A stretch of DNA of 64,000 nucleotides from Pseudomonadota bacterium (GCA_023387335.1 JAEWIF010000050.1:1-64000), one strand, 5' to 3'; counted from the stretch's first letter, positions 18,604-27,467 are shown. Numbers and translations are program-made. Notes: a model not told the origin generated them from the sequence alone.

Positions 18604-20211
18604 ATGAACCGCAAGCAACCCATCACCCTGCTGGTCTGCGCCCTCGGCGGCGAAGGCGGCGGCGTGCTCACCGAATGGCTGGTGGAGACCGCGCGCCGGG
18701 CCGGCTACGCGGCGCAGGCCACGTCCATCCCCGGCGTGGCGCAGCGCACCGGCGCCACCACCTACTACCTGGAAGTGTTCCCGGTGCCGCTGGCCGAGCT
18801 CGGCGGCAGGAAGCCCGTGTTCAGCCTGAGCCCGGTGCCGGGCGCCCTCGACGCATTGGTGTCCTCCGAGTTGCTGGAGACCGCGCGCCAGATCGGCAAC
18901 GGCATGGCTTCGCGCGATCGCACCCGTGTCCTCAGCTCCAACGCGCGCCTGCTCACCACGCAGGAACGCATGCAGCTGGGCGACGGCCGCGTGGACGAGT
19001 CGGAGCTGCTCAAGCTGGTGGAAGCCTTCGCCCGCGAGCACCAGGTGTTCGACATGAACGCCGTGGCGCGCGAGTGCGGCACGGTGGTCAGCGCGGTGCT
19101 GTTGGGCGCGATCGCGGGCAGCGGCCTGTTTCCGTTCGAGCGGCGGTTCTTCGAGGAGGCGGTGCGCGGCGGCGTGCCGCATGAGAAGGCGAACGCGTCG
19201 GCGCAGGCGAGTCTGAAAGGGTTCGCGCGGGCGTTCGAGATCGTCGAACGTGCGGAGTACGTGAAGAAAGCTCTGGATTCCCGCCTCCGCGGGAATGACA
19301 AGGCCGGTGTCGTCATCCCCGCGGAGGCGGGGATCCAGGGCTTCCCGGAACCCGTTCGCGAAATCGCGTCTCTCGGCCACGCACGCCTCGTCGACTACCA
19401 GAACCGCGCCTACGCCGACCTCTACGTCGAGCGCCTGAACCAGGTCCTCGCCGCCGAACGGGAGGCCGATCCCACCGGCGCCCACGGTTTCGCCACCACC
19501 CGCGAAACCGCGCGCTGGCTCGCGCTGTGGATGGCCTTCGACGACATCGTGCGCGTGGCCGACCTCAAGAGCCGCGCCACCCGCGCCGACCGCGTGCGCG
19601 GCGAAGTCAAGGTGGGCGAGCACGACCTGCTCAAGGTCTACGACCACTTCAAGCCCGGCGTGCCCGAGTTCGCCGCGCTGCTGCCGCCTTCGCTGGCGCA
19701 CCGCCTCACCGCCTGGGACCGCGCCCGCGTGCTGGCCGGCCGCGAGCCGTGGGCGATGCCGCTGAAGGTCGGCACCCATACCGCGTTCGGCATGGTCGCC
19801 TTGCGCACGCTGGCCGGCTTCAAGTGGCTGCGCGTGCGCGGCAGCCGCTTCGCGTTCGAGCAGCAGATGATCGGCCGCTGGCTGGAAGGCGTCCTCGCCG
19901 GCAGCCGCCGCGGCTGGGCGCTGGGCCACGAGGTCGCGCTGTGCGGCCGGCTGATCAAGGGTTACGGCGCCACCAACGAGCGCGGCAAGGAGAACCTGCT
20001 GCACGTGCTGGAGCACCTCGCGGTGCTGCCCGATGCCGCCGCGGCCACGAAGGCGATCGCCGATGCGCGCGCCGCCGCGCTGGCCGACGACGCCGGCAAG
20101 GCGCTCGACGCCACGCTGGTGCGCCACGGCGCGCCGGCGCGCGAACCCAAGGCCCAGCCGATCCGGTTCGTCCGCAAGAAGCCCGCCGCGTCCGCGCGGC
20201 ACGCCGCCTGA
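18604..20211 (+). CDS. iorB: 2-Ketoacid ferredoxin oxidoreductase, beta subunit with C-terminal extension
   Basis: The product has 535 residues. Residues 1-200 are the gamma-type catalytic domain (LLVCALGGEGGGVLTEWLVE, SIPGVAQRTGATTYYLE). The rest is the helical C-terminal extension that, in this family, follows IorB in proteobacterial versions (DUF6537-like: AYADLYVERL, VKVGEHDLLKVYDHFKPG). The ATG lies 5 bp after the iorA stop. Oddity: residues about 223-246 (DSRLRGNDK..., then VIPAEAGIQ) sit exactly between the two parts and are encoded by a back-to-back pair of the chromosomal palindromic repeat. The frame is intact on both sides, so the protein probably tolerates a surface loop there. 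Confidence 0.88.
   Translation: MNRKQPITLLVCALGGEGGGVLTEWLVETARRAGYAAQATSIPGVAQRTGATTYYLEVFPVPLAELGGRKPVFSLSPVPGALDALVSSELLETARQIGNGMASRDRTRVLSSNARLLTTQERMQLGDGRVDESELLKLVEAFAREHQVFDMNAVARECGTVVSAVLLGAIAGSGLFPFERRFFEEAVRGGVPHEKANASAQASLKGFARAFEIVERAEYVKKALDSRLRGNDKAGVVIPAEAGIQGFPEPVREIASLGHARLVDYQNRAYADLYVERLNQVLAAEREADPTGAHGFATTRETARWLALWMAFDDIVRVADLKSRATRADRVRGEVKVGEHDLLKVYDHFKPGVPEFAALLPPSLAHRLTAWDRARVLAGREPWAMPLKVGTHTAFGMVALRTLAGFKWLRVRGSRFAFEQQMIGRWLEGVLAGSRRGWALGHEVALCGRLIKGYGATNERGKENLLHVLEHLAVLPDAAAATKAIADARAAALADDAGKALDATLVRHGAPAREPKAQPIRFVRKKPAASARHAA
19273..19338. repeat. Inverted pair of palindromic repeats inside iorB
   Basis: Two units face each other: CTGGATTCCCGC-CTCC-GCGGGAATGAC (19273-19299) and CGTCATCCCCGC-GGAG-GCGGGGATCCAG (19311-19338). 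Both are read in frame. Confidence 0.9.
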
Positions 20212-20243
20212 TCCCCACCGAGCAAGAGCACCAGGAGACTGAC

Positions 20244-21236
20244 ATGCGCGCTTTCCGTTCCACTTCGTTGCCGCGCCGCGCGTTGCTCGCCGCTGCGATC
20301 GCCACCGGCCTCTTGGCCTCGCCTTTCGCGCTGGCGCAAGGCTGGCCGAGCAAGCCGGTCCGCGTGATCGTGAACTTTCCGCCGGGCGGCGCCGCCGACC
20401 AGCTGGCCCGTGCCATCGGCCAGCCGCTGTCGGAAGCGCTGGGCCAGCCCGTCGTGGTGGAGAACCGCGGCGGCGCCAACGGCAACATCGGCGGCGAGGC
20501 GGTGGCCAAGAGCGCGCCGGACGGCTGCACGCTGCTCATGAGCTCGGGCGGCATGGTGTCGGTCAATCCGCACCTGTACCCGAAGATGGCGTTCGATCCG
20601 GCCAAGGACCTGGTACCCGTGGCCGCCGCCGCGCGCGTGGCCGTGTACCTGATGGCCAAGCCCTCGCTGCCGCCCGCCAACGTCAAGGACTTCATCCAGT
20701 ACGTGAAGGCCAATCCCGGCAAGCTGTCGTTCGGCTCGCCCGGCAACGGCAGTTCGCCGCACCTGGCGGCCGAGATGATGAAGAGCCAGGCCGGGCTGTT
20801 CGCGGTGCACGTGCCGTACCGCGGCGCGGCGCCCGCGCTGCAGGACCTGCTGGCCGGCCAGATCGATTTCTACTTCGACCCGGGCATCGGCCTGCAGCAT
20901 GCGAAGACCGGCAGGCTCAAGCTGCTGGCCGTGGGCAGCATGAAGCGCTCGCCGCTGTTCCCCGACGTGCCCACGCTGCACGAGGTGGGCCTGAAGAACT
21001 TCGACGCCGACACCGTCTTCGGCTTCTACGCGCCGGCCGGAACGCCCGCCGACGTGGTCACCCGGCTCAACACCGAGATCAACAAGGTGCTTCGCACCAA
21101 GGCCCTGCAGGACCGCATCATCGCCCTGGGCGGCGAGGCGCTGCCGATCCCGGCGGCGGAGTTCGGCGCCAAGGCGATGGAAGACTCCAAGCGCTTCGGC
21201 GCCATCATTCGCGAACGCAAGATCGCGGCGGATTGA
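20244..21236 (+). CDS. Bug/TctC-type periplasmic binding protein
   Basis: The product has 330 residues with a Sec signal peptide ending FALAQGWP; the mature part opens with the family signature WPSKPVRVIVNFPPGGAADQ. The body (HVPYRGAAPALQDLLAGQID; SPGNGSSPHLA) matches tripartite-tricarboxylate solute receptors, which bind carboxylates. No TctA/TctB membrane genes are near, as is usual for this very expanded family in Burkholderiales. It lies 32 bp after iorB with a good AGGAG ribosome site and overlaps the thioesterase gene, so it may bring in an acid for that pathway. One Cys (DGCTLL) replaces the usual Tyr. Confidence 0.9.
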   Translation: MRAFRSTSLPRRALLAAAIATGLLASPFALAQGWPSKPVRVIVNFPPGGAADQLARAIGQPLSEALGQPVVVENRGGANGNIGGEAVAKSAPDGCTLLMSSGGMVSVNPHLYPKMAFDPAKDLVPVAAAARVAVYLMAKPSLPPANVKDFIQYVKANPGKLSFGSPGNGSSPHLAAEMMKSQAGLFAVHVPYRGAAPALQDLLAGQIDFYFDPGIGLQHAKTGRLKLLAVGSMKRSPLFPDVPTLHEVGLKNFDADTVFGFYAPAGTPADVVTRLNTEINKVLRTKALQDRIIALGGEALPIPAAEFGAKAMEDSKRFGAIIRERKIAAD

Positions 21237-21649
21237 TGGCCAAGGAAATCACCTACACCCAGCGCGTCGAGTTCGGCGACTGCGACCCGGCGCGGATCGT
21301 CTGGTTTCCCAACTTCTTCCGCTGGATCGACGCGGCCTCGCGGCACTTCTTCATCGAGTGCGGCGTGCCGACGTGGACCGAAACCGAGAAGACGCTGGGC
21401 GTGATCGGCACGCCGCTGGTCGACACGCATGCGCGCTTCATCAAGACCGCCACCTACGGCGACACGCTGCAGATCCGCGTGAGCATCGCCGAGTGGCGCG
21501 GCAAGAGCTTCGTGCAGCGCTACCGGGTGATGCGCGGCGAGGAGCTGCTGATGGAATGCGACGAGGTGCGCATCTTCGCGGGGCGCCGCGAGGACGGCGG
21601 GATCTTCGCGATGGCGATCCCGGAGTCCATCCGGGCGCTCTGCGAATAA
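21236..21649 (+). CDS. 4-Hydroxybenzoyl-CoA-type thioesterase (hotdog fold)
   Basis: The product has 137 residues. VEFGDCDPARIVWFPNFFRW contains the catalytic Asp region of the 4-hydroxybenzoyl-CoA thioesterase family. The remaining strands fit a single hotdog domain (FIKTATYGDTLQIRVSIAEW). The ATG overlaps the Bug gene stop (TGATG). Downstream of a ketoacid:ferredoxin oxidoreductase, which makes acyl-CoA, it could release the free aryl or acyl acid; this is inference from order. A palindromic repeat pair follows the stop. Confidence 0.88.
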   Translation: MAKEITYTQRVEFGDCDPARIVWFPNFFRWIDAASRHFFIECGVPTWTETEKTLGVIGTPLVDTHARFIKTATYGDTLQIRVSIAEWRGKSFVQRYRVMRGEELLMECDEVRIFAGRREDGGIFAMAIPESIRALCE

Positions 21650-21650
21650 C

Positions 21651-21738
21651 CGTCATCCCCGCGAAGGCGGGGATCCAGAGCTTCCGGCAGTCCGCGAAAG
21701 CGGACGCACTGGATTCCCGCCTTCGCGGGAATGACGGG
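21651..21738. repeat. Inverted pair of palindromic repeats, intergenic
   Basis: Unit CGTCATCCCCGC-GAAG-GCGGGGATCCAG at 21651-21678, identical to the xdhA copy, and the facing unit TGGATTCCCGC-CTTC-GCGGGAATGACG at 21709-21737. It lies between convergent genes and probably also acts as a transcription end. Confidence 0.9.
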
Positions 21739-21740
21739 CC

Positions 21741-23060
21741 TCAACTCAATTTCCCCCGCATCAACCACACCCGGCTGTGCGAGCCCTCGCGCAGCGCGCT
21801 GTTCACCACCGCGACGTCGCCTCGCGCGTTCACGGCCAGCTTGGGGACCAGCAGGCCCTGGCTGCTGCCGTTGAAGCCGCCGCCGGGGTCGCGGCTGTGC
21901 GGCACCAGCTGCGGCGCGCCGAAAGTTCCACCGCCGTCGGTCGAGAGCGCGAGCGCCAGTCCGCGCGGGCTTCTCCTCAGGTCCTCCTGCAGTTCGGCCA
22001 GCACCAGCACCGCGCCTTGCGAGTCGATCGCCAGCGAGGGAAAGCCTGCGCTGACGAAACCGTCCGGCAATTCATCCATCACCGTGCGCGGCGGCTCCCA
22101 GCTGCGCCCGCCGTCGCGCGAGCGCGCGTGGTGCACGCGCTGGCGGCGGAACGGGCCGCCTTCGCTCTCGCTCCAGACGAGGTGCGCGACGCCTTCGCGA
22201 TCGGTCGCCAGCCGCGGCGCGTCGGAATAGCCAGGCAGTCCGACCGTGCCCATCGCGCGGAAGGAGACACCGCCGTCCGTCGAGCGGGCCAGGCGCAGGT
22301 CGGCCATCGGATGGTCGCCTTCGGTCCAGGCCAGCAGCAAGGCGCCGTCGCGCGCCATCGTCAAGGCCGGCGCGCGGGCCGGCCTTTCGCCGCGGCCGCC
22401 CGCGATCCGCACCGGACGCGCGACGTTCTCGCCCCCGTCGACCGATCGCGCGACCCACAACGGCCCGTCGTACTCGGTCCAGGCCGCGAACACGCGGCCG
22501 CCGGGCGCGGCCAGCAGGTCGTAGCTGCCGTTGTGCCAGTACTGCGGCGTGATGCGGCCCTTGCCATCGCCGCCCTGCGAGTTCGAGAGGTTGACCGGCA
22601 CCGAGAAGCTGCGGCCGCCGTCTTCGGAACGCGCCAGCATCATCTCGCCGCCGTGCGAGCCGCCGGAGAACAGGATCTCCTGCCAGAGCAGCAGCACGCG
22701 CCGCGGCGCATCGGGCGCGACCGCCAGCCGCGGGATCCATGAGAACGCGTGCGGCGCCCCGGCCACCTCGGCCGGCGGGCTCGCGGGCTGCCCGCCCGCG
22801 CCGCGCCGCTGCACCACCACCGCCTTGCGCGCCTGGTCGACCCAGGCCACCAGCAGCGAGCCGTCGGCCGCGAGCGCGAGCGCCGGGTCGTCGACGAAGT
22901 CGTAGCGCGAGTCGTTCTGCCGCCAGGGCCCGCGCAGGCCGGCGCCGCGGGCCAGCTCGACGGGCGCGCTCCACTGCACGCTGTTGCGCGACGTGGCCGC
23001 CTGCAGCATCGGCGGCAGCGTCATGAGAGGGGCGGTCAGCAGGACGCGTCGCGACAGCAT
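21741..23060 (-). CDS. Exported sialidase-fold (Asp-box) protein
   Basis: The product has 439 residues. The N-terminus MLSRRVLLTAPLM looks like a twin-arginine or Sec signal (SRRVLLT). The rest contains at least five Asp-box (BNR) motifs of form SxDGGxxF/W: SEDGGRSF, SVDGGENV, STDGGVSF, SRDGGRSW, STDGGGTF. This indicates a six-bladed beta propeller. Asp boxes are structural and do not prove sialidase activity, and no Arg triad could be confirmed. The start was chosen at the signal peptide; the upstream extension is Arg-rich and non-signal. It runs toward the thioesterase gene with the repeat pair between. Confidence 0.75.
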   Translation of the reverse strand: MLSRRVLLTAPLMTLPPMLQAATSRNSVQWSAPVELARGAGLRGPWRQNDSRYDFVDDPALALAADGSLLVAWVDQARKAVVVQRRGAGGQPASPPAEVAGAPHAFSWIPRLAVAPDAPRRVLLLWQEILFSGGSHGGEMMLARSEDGGRSFSVPVNLSNSQGGDGKGRITPQYWHNGSYDLLAAPGGRVFAAWTEYDGPLWVARSVDGGENVARPVRIAGGRGERPARAPALTMARDGALLLAWTEGDHPMADLRLARSTDGGVSFRAMGTVGLPGYSDAPRLATDREGVAHLVWSESEGGPFRRQRVHHARSRDGGRSWEPPRTVMDELPDGFVSAGFPSLAIDSQGAVLVLAELQEDLRRSPRGLALALSTDGGGTFGAPQLVPHSRDPGGGFNGSSQGLLVPKLAVNARGDVAVVNSALREGSHSRVWLMRGKLS

Positions 23061-23191
23061 GGGAATTGGAGGCCAGGCATGCTGCCCGGTTTCACCGCGG
23101 CAGGTGTAACGCCCGGTTCCCGCGTCTTGCAATGGGCGGCCACGACCGCAAACTTCGCGGGAGCCCAACCGGGCTTGTTGGAGGCCGATCG

Positions 23192-23455
23192 ATGTTCAAG
23201 CGACTGACTGTGCTGTGGACCCTGGTGCGCGGCGACGCGCGCCAGCTGTGGTTCGCGTTGCGCCATCCGGCCTCGCCGGCCTGGCTCAAGTGGGGCACGG
23301 CCGCGATCGTGCTGTACCTGCTGTCGCCGATCGACCTGGTCCCCGACGCCATCCCGTTCCTGGGCGTGGTGGATGACCTGGTGCTGGTGCCGTTCGCGAT
23401 CCGCTGGCTGCTGAAGCGGCTGCCGCCGGAGCTGCGGCGCGACACGGCGCGCTGA
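23192..23455 (+). CDS. DUF1232 / YkvA-type membrane protein
   Basis: The product has 87 residues. The family motif YLLSPIDLVPDAIPFLGVVDDL is clear, followed by a helix LVPFAIRWLLKRLPPEL. A GGAGG ribosome site sits about 8 bases before ATG 23192, which fixes the start. It is a small inner-membrane protein of unknown role found across bacteria. It ends 7 bp before the convergent glycerate kinase gene. Confidence 0.88.
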   Translation: MFKRLTVLWTLVRGDARQLWFALRHPASPAWLKWGTAAIVLYLLSPIDLVPDAIPFLGVVDDLVLVPFAIRWLLKRLPPELRRDTAR

Positions 23456-23462
23456 GCCTTCG

Positions 23463-24800
23463 TCAAAGCACCAGGATCGCCCGGAAGTCGTTCACGTTGG
23501 TGTGCGTCGGCCCGGTGACCACCAGGTCGCCGATGGCGCTGAAGAAGCCGTAGGCGTCGTTGCGATCCAGGTGGCGGTCGGCCTTCAGGCCGGCGGCCGC
23601 GGCGCGGCGCAGCGTGTCGGGGGCGACGAACGCGCCCGCGTTGTCCTCCATGCCGTCGATGCCGTCGGTGTCCGCCGCCAGCGCCCACACGCCCTCCTGT
23701 CCCTGCAACGCCTGCGCGAGCCCCAGGCAGAACTCGCCGGCGCGACCGCCGCGGCCGCGCGGCGTGCCTTCCGGCTGCTTGCGCACCGTCACCGTCGTCT
23801 CGCCGCCCGAGAGGATCACGCAGGGCCTGGCGAACGGCTGGCCGCCGCTAGCCACCGCGCGAGCGAGCGCGGCGTGCACCTTGCCGACCTCGCGCGATTC
23901 GCCTTCCATCTCGTCGCTGAGGATGTACGCGGCGAGGCCGGCCTGGCGCGCCTGCGCCGCCGCGGCTTCCAGCGACTGCTGCGGCGTCGCGATCATGTGC
24001 ACTTCCTGGCCCTCGAACGCGGCGTCGCCGGGCTTGGGTGTCTCGAGCGCACCCTGCTCCAGCAGGCTCATGATCGCGCCGGGCACCTCGATACGGTAGC
24101 GCTGCAGGATCGCCACCGCGTCGGCGCAGCTGGTCGCGTCCGGCACCGTGGGGCCGCTGGCGATGACGGACGGATCGTCGCCAGGCACGTCGCTGATGGT
24201 GAGCGTGACCACGCGCGCCGGCGCGCAGGCTGCCGCGAGCCGCCCGCCCTTGATGCGCGACAGGTGCTTGCGCACGCAGTTCATCTCGATGATGTTGGCG
24301 CCGCTGTTCAGCAGTTCGCGGTTGATGCGCTGCTTGTCCTCCAGCGTCAGGCCCTCGGCCGGGAGCGTCAGCAGGGCCGAGCCGCCGCCGGAGATCAGGC
24401 ACAGCACCAGGTCGTCGGCCGTGAGGCCGTGCGCCAGGCCGAGGATGCGTTGCGCGGCTTCGAGGCCCGCCGCATCGGGCACGGGATGCGAGGCCTCCAC
24501 CACTTCGATGCGCGAGGCGAGCCCGGCCGGGCGCGGCGGCGTGTGGCCGTAGCGCGTGACCACCAGGCCCGACAGCGGCGCGTCGGCCGGCCACAGCGCC
24601 TCGACCGCCTGCGCCATCGCGCCGCCCGCCTTGCCCGCGCCGAGCACGACGGTGCGGCCGCGCGGCGGGGCCGGCAGGAAGGCGGCCGTGTTGTGCAGCG
24701 GCAGCGCGCGATGCACCGCGGCCCGGTACAGGTGTTCCAGGAATTCGCGCGGGGCGCGCTGCGGATCGGGCACGGGGCCGGTGGAGGGGTTCATGTTCAT
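23463..24800 (-). CDS. Glycerate 2-kinase (GckA/TtuD, MOFRL family)
   Basis: The product has 445 residues. The N-terminal domain carries VVLGAGKAGGAMAQAVE and CLISGGGSALL, typical of the family. The C-terminal MOFRL domain carries LSGGETTVTV, GGRAGEFCLGLA and ADTDGIDG. It phosphorylates glycerate, feeding carbon from tartronate semialdehyde into the lower glycolytic pathway. That fits the tartronate semialdehyde reductase at 58.6 kb and glyoxylate from allantoin breakdown. The start MNMNPS gives an ATGA overlap with the upstream yjbQ gene. A second Met two codons later is equally possible. Confidence 0.92.
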   Translation of the reverse strand: MNMNPSTGPVPDPQRAPREFLEHLYRAAVHRALPLHNTAAFLPAPPRGRTVVLGAGKAGGAMAQAVEALWPADAPLSGLVVTRYGHTPPRPAGLASRIEVVEASHPVPDAAGLEAAQRILGLAHGLTADDLVLCLISGGGSALLTLPAEGLTLEDKQRINRELLNSGANIIEMNCVRKHLSRIKGGRLAAACAPARVVTLTISDVPGDDPSVIASGPTVPDATSCADAVAILQRYRIEVPGAIMSLLEQGALETPKPGDAAFEGQEVHMIATPQQSLEAAAAQARQAGLAAYILSDEMEGESREVGKVHAALARAVASGGQPFARPCVILSGGETTVTVRKQPEGTPRGRGGRAGEFCLGLAQALQGQEGVWALAADTDGIDGMEDNAGAFVAPDTLRRAAAAGLKADRHLDRNDAYGFFSAIGDLVVTGPTHTNVNDFRAILVL

Positions 24801-25213
24801 TCGCCGAGGATCGTGACCACCACGCTGCGGTGCTGCGGTTCCGCGCGGTGTTCCCAGAGGAAGAGGCCTTGCCAGCTGCCCAGCAGCAGCCGGCCTTCGC
24901 CGACCGGCACCGTAAGCGACTCGCCGCTGATCACGGTGCGCGCGTGCGCGGCCATGTCGTCGGGGCCTTCGGTGTCGTGGCGGTAGGCGCGGTCGCCGTC
25001 GGGCGCCAGGCGCGAGAGCACCGTTTCGAGGTCGCGCCGCACGTCGGGGTCGGCATTCTCCGTTATCACCAGCGAGCAGCTGGTGTGCTGCGCGAACAGG
25101 TGGACGAGGCCGGTGCGCACGCGCGACTGCGCGACGATGCCGGCCACCGCCTGCGTGATGTCGCGGGTGCCGCGGCCGGCGGTGGAGAACTGGAGCGTGG
25201 CCTGGTGGTGCAC
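24797..25213 (-). CDS. yjbQ: YjbQ family protein (UPF0047)
   Basis: The product has 138 residues, the length of Escherichia coli YjbQ, if the GTG start is used (VHHQATLQFSTAGRG). Family signatures GLVHLFAQHTSCSLVITENAD and GSWQGLFLWEHR are present with the conserved His and Glu. Members have weak thiamine-phosphate-synthase-like activity; the physiological role is unsettled. It is translationally coupled to the glycerate kinase gene (4-bp overlap) and divergent from the Bug gene. The upstream extension is Arg-rich and rejected. Confidence 0.87.
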   Translation of the reverse strand: MHHQATLQFSTAGRGTRDITQAVAGIVAQSRVRTGLVHLFAQHTSCSLVITENADPDVRRDLETVLSRLAPDGDRAYRHDTEGPDDMAAHARTVISGESLTVPVGEGRLLLGSWQGLFLWEHRAEPQHRSVVVTILGE

Positions 25214-25281
25214 AGCGGCTGATTGTGCCGCCGGCGGTCGGCGCCGATACTGCGGGCGACCACAACGAAGGAGACGACACC

Positions 25282-26256
25282 ATGACATCCCCCCTGCCCC
25301 TCGGGCGCCTGCTGCTGGCCGCCGGCCTGGCCACCGCCGCCGGCTGGGCCGCCGCCCAGGGCTTCCCGACCAAGCCCATCACCCTGGTCGTGCCCAACCC
25401 GCCCGGCGGGCTCGTCGACAGTTCGGCGCGGCTGCTGGCCGATCCGCTGGCCAGGGTGCTCAACCAGTCGGTGGTGGTCGACAACAAGGGCGGCGGCAGC
25501 GGCAACGTCGCGTACGGCCACGTGGCGCGTGCGGCGCCCGACGGCTACACGCTGCTGACCTCGTACTCGGCCTACCACGTGGGCAATCCCTCGCTGATGC
25601 CCAAGCTGCCCTGGGCCCAGAAGGACCTGGCGCCGGTGGCGCTGATCACGGCGGCCACCAACCTGATCGCCGTCCACCCCTCCGTGCCGGCCAACACGCT
25701 CGGCGAGTTCATCGCGCACGTGAAGAAGAACCCCGGCAAGCTGAGCTATGCCTCGCAGGGCAACGGCTCGCTGTCGCACGTGGGCACCGAGATGTTCAAG
25801 ATGCAGACCGGCACCAGCATGGTCCACATCCCGTACCGCGGCTCGGGTCCGGCCATCCAGGACGTGCTGTCGGGGCAGGTGCAGGTGTTCATGACCACCC
25901 CGCCTTCGGTGATGGGCCATGTGCAGCAAGGCAAGCTCAAGGGCCTGGCCGTCACCGGCAAGACGCGCCATCCGGGCGTGCCCAACGTGCCGACCACCGA
26001 GGAAGCGGGACTGAAGGGATTCGAACTGGAAGCCTGGGTGGCGATCTTCGCGCCGGCCGGCACGCCGCCGGACGTGATCAACAAGCTCACCACCAGCATC
26101 CGCCAGGCGCTGGACCAGCCAGAGACCCGGAACCGCGCCAACACCGCGGGCATCGAGCTGCGCTACCTGCCGCCCGACGCGCTGGACGCGCTGGTGAAGC
26201 GCGAGACGGCTTACTGGGCCAAGATCATCAAGACGGCGAACATCACGGCGGAGTGA
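25282..26256 (+). CDS. Bug/TctC-type periplasmic binding protein
   Basis: The product has 324 residues, with a signal peptide ending GWAAAQGFP. The family start FPTKPITLVVPNPPGGLVDS and IPYRGSGPAIQDVLSGQVQV are present. An AAGGAG site lies ahead of the ATG. It stands alone, divergent from yjbQ, and its end overlaps that of the convergent puuD gene by 14 bp. It binds an unknown carboxylate; position next to the urate genes is suggestive only. Confidence 0.9.
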   Translation: MTSPLPLGRLLLAAGLATAAGWAAAQGFPTKPITLVVPNPPGGLVDSSARLLADPLARVLNQSVVVDNKGGGSGNVAYGHVARAAPDGYTLLTSYSAYHVGNPSLMPKLPWAQKDLAPVALITAATNLIAVHPSVPANTLGEFIAHVKKNPGKLSYASQGNGSLSHVGTEMFKMQTGTSMVHIPYRGSGPAIQDVLSGQVQVFMTTPPSVMGHVQQGKLKGLAVTGKTRHPGVPNVPTTEEAGLKGFELEAWVAIFAPAGTPPDVINKLTTSIRQALDQPETRNRANTAGIELRYLPPDALDALVKRETAYWAKIIKTANITAE

Positions 26257-27457
26257 TCGCCCCGGCCTGGAACCACTGCCCCACCGCCGCCCGCTCCGCG
26301 TCCGTCATGCCGGTCGCGTTGTTCAGCGGCATGAGCTTGCTCACCACCGCCTGCTGGTAGACCGACGCGGCGTGCTGCTTCACTCCTTCGGGCGAATCCA
26401 GGCGCACGTTCTTCATCTGCAGCTGCGCGCCGTGGCACTGGTAGCAGCGCTGCTCCAGGATCGCGCGGACCTGCGCGTAGCCGGCTTCGGACGAAGGCGC
26501 GGGGGCGGCGACCGCCGGGGCACCGCCGCCCGCCGGCGCCAGCCAGACGGCGGTGGCCGCGATCACCGCGATGCCCACCGCCGCGTACGGCAGCGGATGC
26601 CGGTTGCGGCCCAGCTTCCAGCCGTGGCGCAGCACGAAGAACTGGCGGATCGCCGCGCCCGCGAACATCAGCAGGATCAGCACCACCCAGTTGCGCGGGT
26701 GGTTCCACAAGAAGCTGTAGTGGTTGGACAGCATCGCGAGCAGCACCGGCAGCGTGAAGTAGGTGTTGTGCACGCTGCGCTGCTTGCCGCGCTTGCCGTG
26801 GATCGGATCGACCGGCCGGTCCTCGCGGATGGCCGCGACCATCTTGCGCTGGCCTGGGATGATCCAGAACAGCACGTTGGCGCTCATCGCCGTGGCGATC
26901 ATCGCGCCCACCAGCAGGAAGGCCGCGCGGCCCGGGTACCAGTGGCAGGCCAGCCACGCGGCCACGGCGACCAGCACCGCGACCAGCGCGCCGACGATCG
27001 TGTCGCCCTTCTCGCGGTCGCCGAACACGCGGCAGACCGCGTCGTAGGCCAGCCAGAACACCACCATGAAGCCCACCGCGGTGGCGCCGGCGGCCAAGGG
27101 CGACCAGTCCACCAGCGACTTGTCGACCAGGTAGCTGCCCGCGTTCCACAGGTACGAAACGGTGAAGAGCGCGAAGCCCGACATCCAAGTCGTGTAGCTC
27201 TCCCAGTAGAACCAGTGCAGGTGTTCCGGCAGCCGCGGCGGCGCGACCGCGAACTTCACCGGGTGGTAGAAGCCGCCGCCGTGCACCGCCCACAGCTCGC
27301 CGCTGACGCCCTGGCGCTGGAGGTCCTCGTCCTTCGGCGGCGTGAGGCTCGAATCGAGGAACACGAAGTAGAACGACGACCCCACCCAGGCGATGGCGGT
27401 GATCACGTGCAGCCAGCGCAGCAGGAGGTTGGCCCAGTCGAGGAGGTAGCTTTCCAT
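26243..27457 (-). CDS. puuD: Urate hydroxylase PuuD (membrane urate oxidase with cytochrome c domain)
   Basis: The product has 404 residues. About eight membrane helices (WANLLLRWLHVITAIAWVGS first) make the urate hydroxylase domain. A linker rich in Ala/Pro follows, then a C-terminal cytochrome c domain with heme site CYQCH and axial Met candidates (SKLMPLNNATGM). It oxidises urate to 5-hydroxyisourate and passes electrons to the respiratory chain, replacing soluble uricase. It lies 10 bp downstream of xdhC in one operon, and UraH for the next step is encoded 1.5 kb away. The length is normal for the family. Confidence 0.93.
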   Translation of the reverse strand: MESYLLDWANLLLRWLHVITAIAWVGSSFYFVFLDSSLTPPKDEDLQRQGVSGELWAVHGGGFYHPVKFAVAPPRLPEHLHWFYWESYTTWMSGFALFTVSYLWNAGSYLVDKSLVDWSPLAAGATAVGFMVVFWLAYDAVCRVFGDREKGDTIVGALVAVLVAVAAWLACHWYPGRAAFLLVGAMIATAMSANVLFWIIPGQRKMVAAIREDRPVDPIHGKRGKQRSVHNTYFTLPVLLAMLSNHYSFLWNHPRNWVVLILLMFAGAAIRQFFVLRHGWKLGRNRHPLPYAAVGIAVIAATAVWLAPAGGGAPAVAAPAPSSEAGYAQVRAILEQRCYQCHGAQLQMKNVRLDSPEGVKQHAASVYQQAVVSKLMPLNNATGMTDAERAAVGQWFQAGAITPP

Positions 27458-27467
27458 GTCGTTCTCG

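Noticed and set aside
21651..21738. CRISPR-like array
   Set aside because: Units face each other as palindromic pairs, with no regular spacers and no cas genes.
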